Source of the DNA: Paracoccaceae bacterium
GTDB taxonomy: Bacteria; Pseudomonadota; Alphaproteobacteria; Rhodobacterales; Rhodobacteraceae
Direction: 5' to 3'
DNA: 64,000 nucleotides
Assembly: GCA_902632125.1 (NCBI GenBank)
Contig: CACPBQ010000002.1
Location: 62,001-126,000 of the forward strand
The position numbers and the translations under genes are program-made. The notes beneath the pieces were generated by a model. That model made no database searches. It was given only the letters and a program-made list of their open reading frames with translations, and had not been told where the DNA came from. This document shows positions 63,543-64,000 of the stretch, one piece after another. Numbering within the stretch: position 1 is the stretch's first letter; the number at the start of each line of letters is the position of its first letter.

Positions 63543-63700
63543 GCGACATTCCTCCATAAACTTTAAGTTAACGATGTTACGAGTGTTTCACTTTACGGAC
63601 ATTAATTTCTTGCTCAAGCCCAAAATTTTTAGAAATACGCGTTGTTTAAAAATAAAATTTGGGGCACACCTAGAGGCAGCATCAATTTTTTGGAAGTTTT

Positions 63701-64000
63701 ATGTCCTCGGCTGCACAATTTATACACCTACGACTTCATTCAGAGTACTCGCTTTTACAGGGAGCAATGCGACTAAAATCGCTGCCCGACCTCTGTATTG
63801 AAGAAAATATGCCTGCTGTGGCCGTAACGGATAAGAATAATTTGTTTTGCGCTTTAGAATTTTCTGTTGCTGCAAGTAGCAAGGGCATTCAGCCAATCAT
63901 TGGATGTCAAATAGATACCCTATACTCAGATCTCAAAGTTGGTGAAACTTTGCCAAAAGTAGCTTCACTTGTTTTGATTGCTCAGAATGAAAAGGGTTTT
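63701..64000 (+). CDS. dnaE: DNA polymerase III alpha subunit, N-terminal part (cut by window edge)
   Basis: First 100 residues of the replicative polymerase. Begins MSSAAQFIHLRLHSEYSLLQ with the PHP-domain metal motif H-x-R-x-H, then GAMRLKSLPDLCIEE, AVAVTDKNNLFCALEFSVAAS and GIQPIIGCQIDTLYS. This is the DnaE form (no exonuclease insert). GGAAG lies six bases before the ATG. The polymerase domains lie beyond the window. The 158 bases between it and the importer start codon must hold both promoters; I see no clear elements. Confidence 0.92.
   Translation, partial: MSSAAQFIHLRLHSEYSLLQGAMRLKSLPDLCIEENMPAVAVTDKNNLFCALEFSVAASSKGIQPIIGCQIDTLYSDLKVGETLPKVASLVLIAQNEKGF

Noticed and set aside
1-64000. 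CRISPR arrays, insertion sequences, prophage, toxin-antitoxin or defence islands
   Set aside because: No direct-repeat arrays, transposase motifs, integrase signatures or compositional break were seen across the window.

Overview
The window is AT-rich, gene-dense chromosomal DNA from an alphaproteobacterium, most probably a streamlined marine member of the Rhodobacterales. The evidence is gene order and protein character. The blocks rnd-lptC-lptA-lptB-hpf-ptsN, small conserved protein-rimP-nusA-ylxR/L7Ae-infB, deacetylase-xseB-ispA-dxs, gltD before gltB, and ubiA next to an OmpA/BON protein are the arrangements I associate with roseobacter-type genomes. AT-rich codon use and very short intergenic gaps suggest a small pelagic genome. 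The species cannot be named from sequence alone. No tRNA, rRNA, CRISPR array, insertion sequence, prophage or defence system was seen, and no gap without a gene exceeds about 220 bases.

Layout. 1-6170: start of rsmE (leftward), then ubiA, an OmpA/BON envelope protein and a small coiled-coil membrane protein (rightward), facing a leftward run uppP-aroQ-pgsA-moaD-moaE. 6290-17166: rightward gltD-gltB (glutamate synthase), mtgA, a GST, queG and a lone hydantoinase A-type protein. 17163-22439: leftward trhO and serC-serA, with serB divergent from serC, so all three serine-synthesis genes meet at one 152-base control region that holds a structured RNA leader candidate; a rhodanese follows. 22592-28591: msrB-msrA, two divergent class III aminotransferases, a deacetylase-fold enzyme, xseB, ispA, then dxs to 30534. 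30541-35897: an SDR, a thiolase, and dnaK-dnaJ behind a good sigma-32 promoter. 36124-40713: cysQ facing ptsN, hpf and the LPS-transport block lptB/A/C with rnd. 40847-43164: a tight SDR-MaoC-kinase operon whose kinase resembles 4-hydroxyacyl-CoA kinases (LvaA/ACAD10/ACAD11). 43166-47346: hemH, an NDUFAF5-like methyltransferase-fold protein, grxC, a MarR regulator and nhaA. 47369-57725: secA, argJ-mutT, and the leftward rimP-nusA-ylxR-infB operon with an apparent promoter/attenuator leader. 57789-63542: a leftward BMP-type ABC importer followed by a DauA-like FAD dehydrogenase. 63701-64000: start of dnaE.

Most of the window is housekeeping: quinone, haem, isoprenoid, molybdopterin, serine, glutamate and arginine synthesis, envelope building, protein folding and secretion, and translation. 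The parts most worth a second look are regulatory or accessory: (1) the serC leader with two mutually exclusive 6-bp helices; (2) a GC hairpin plus seven U directly before rimP, behind a promoter that lies inside what would otherwise read as a longer rimP; (3) the SDR-MaoC-kinase trio as a possible 4-hydroxy-acid catabolic module; (4) an NDUFAF5-like protein with a degenerate SAM-binding motif; (5) the importer plus D-amino-acid-dehydrogenase-like pair. No wholly new system could be demonstrated from sequence alone.
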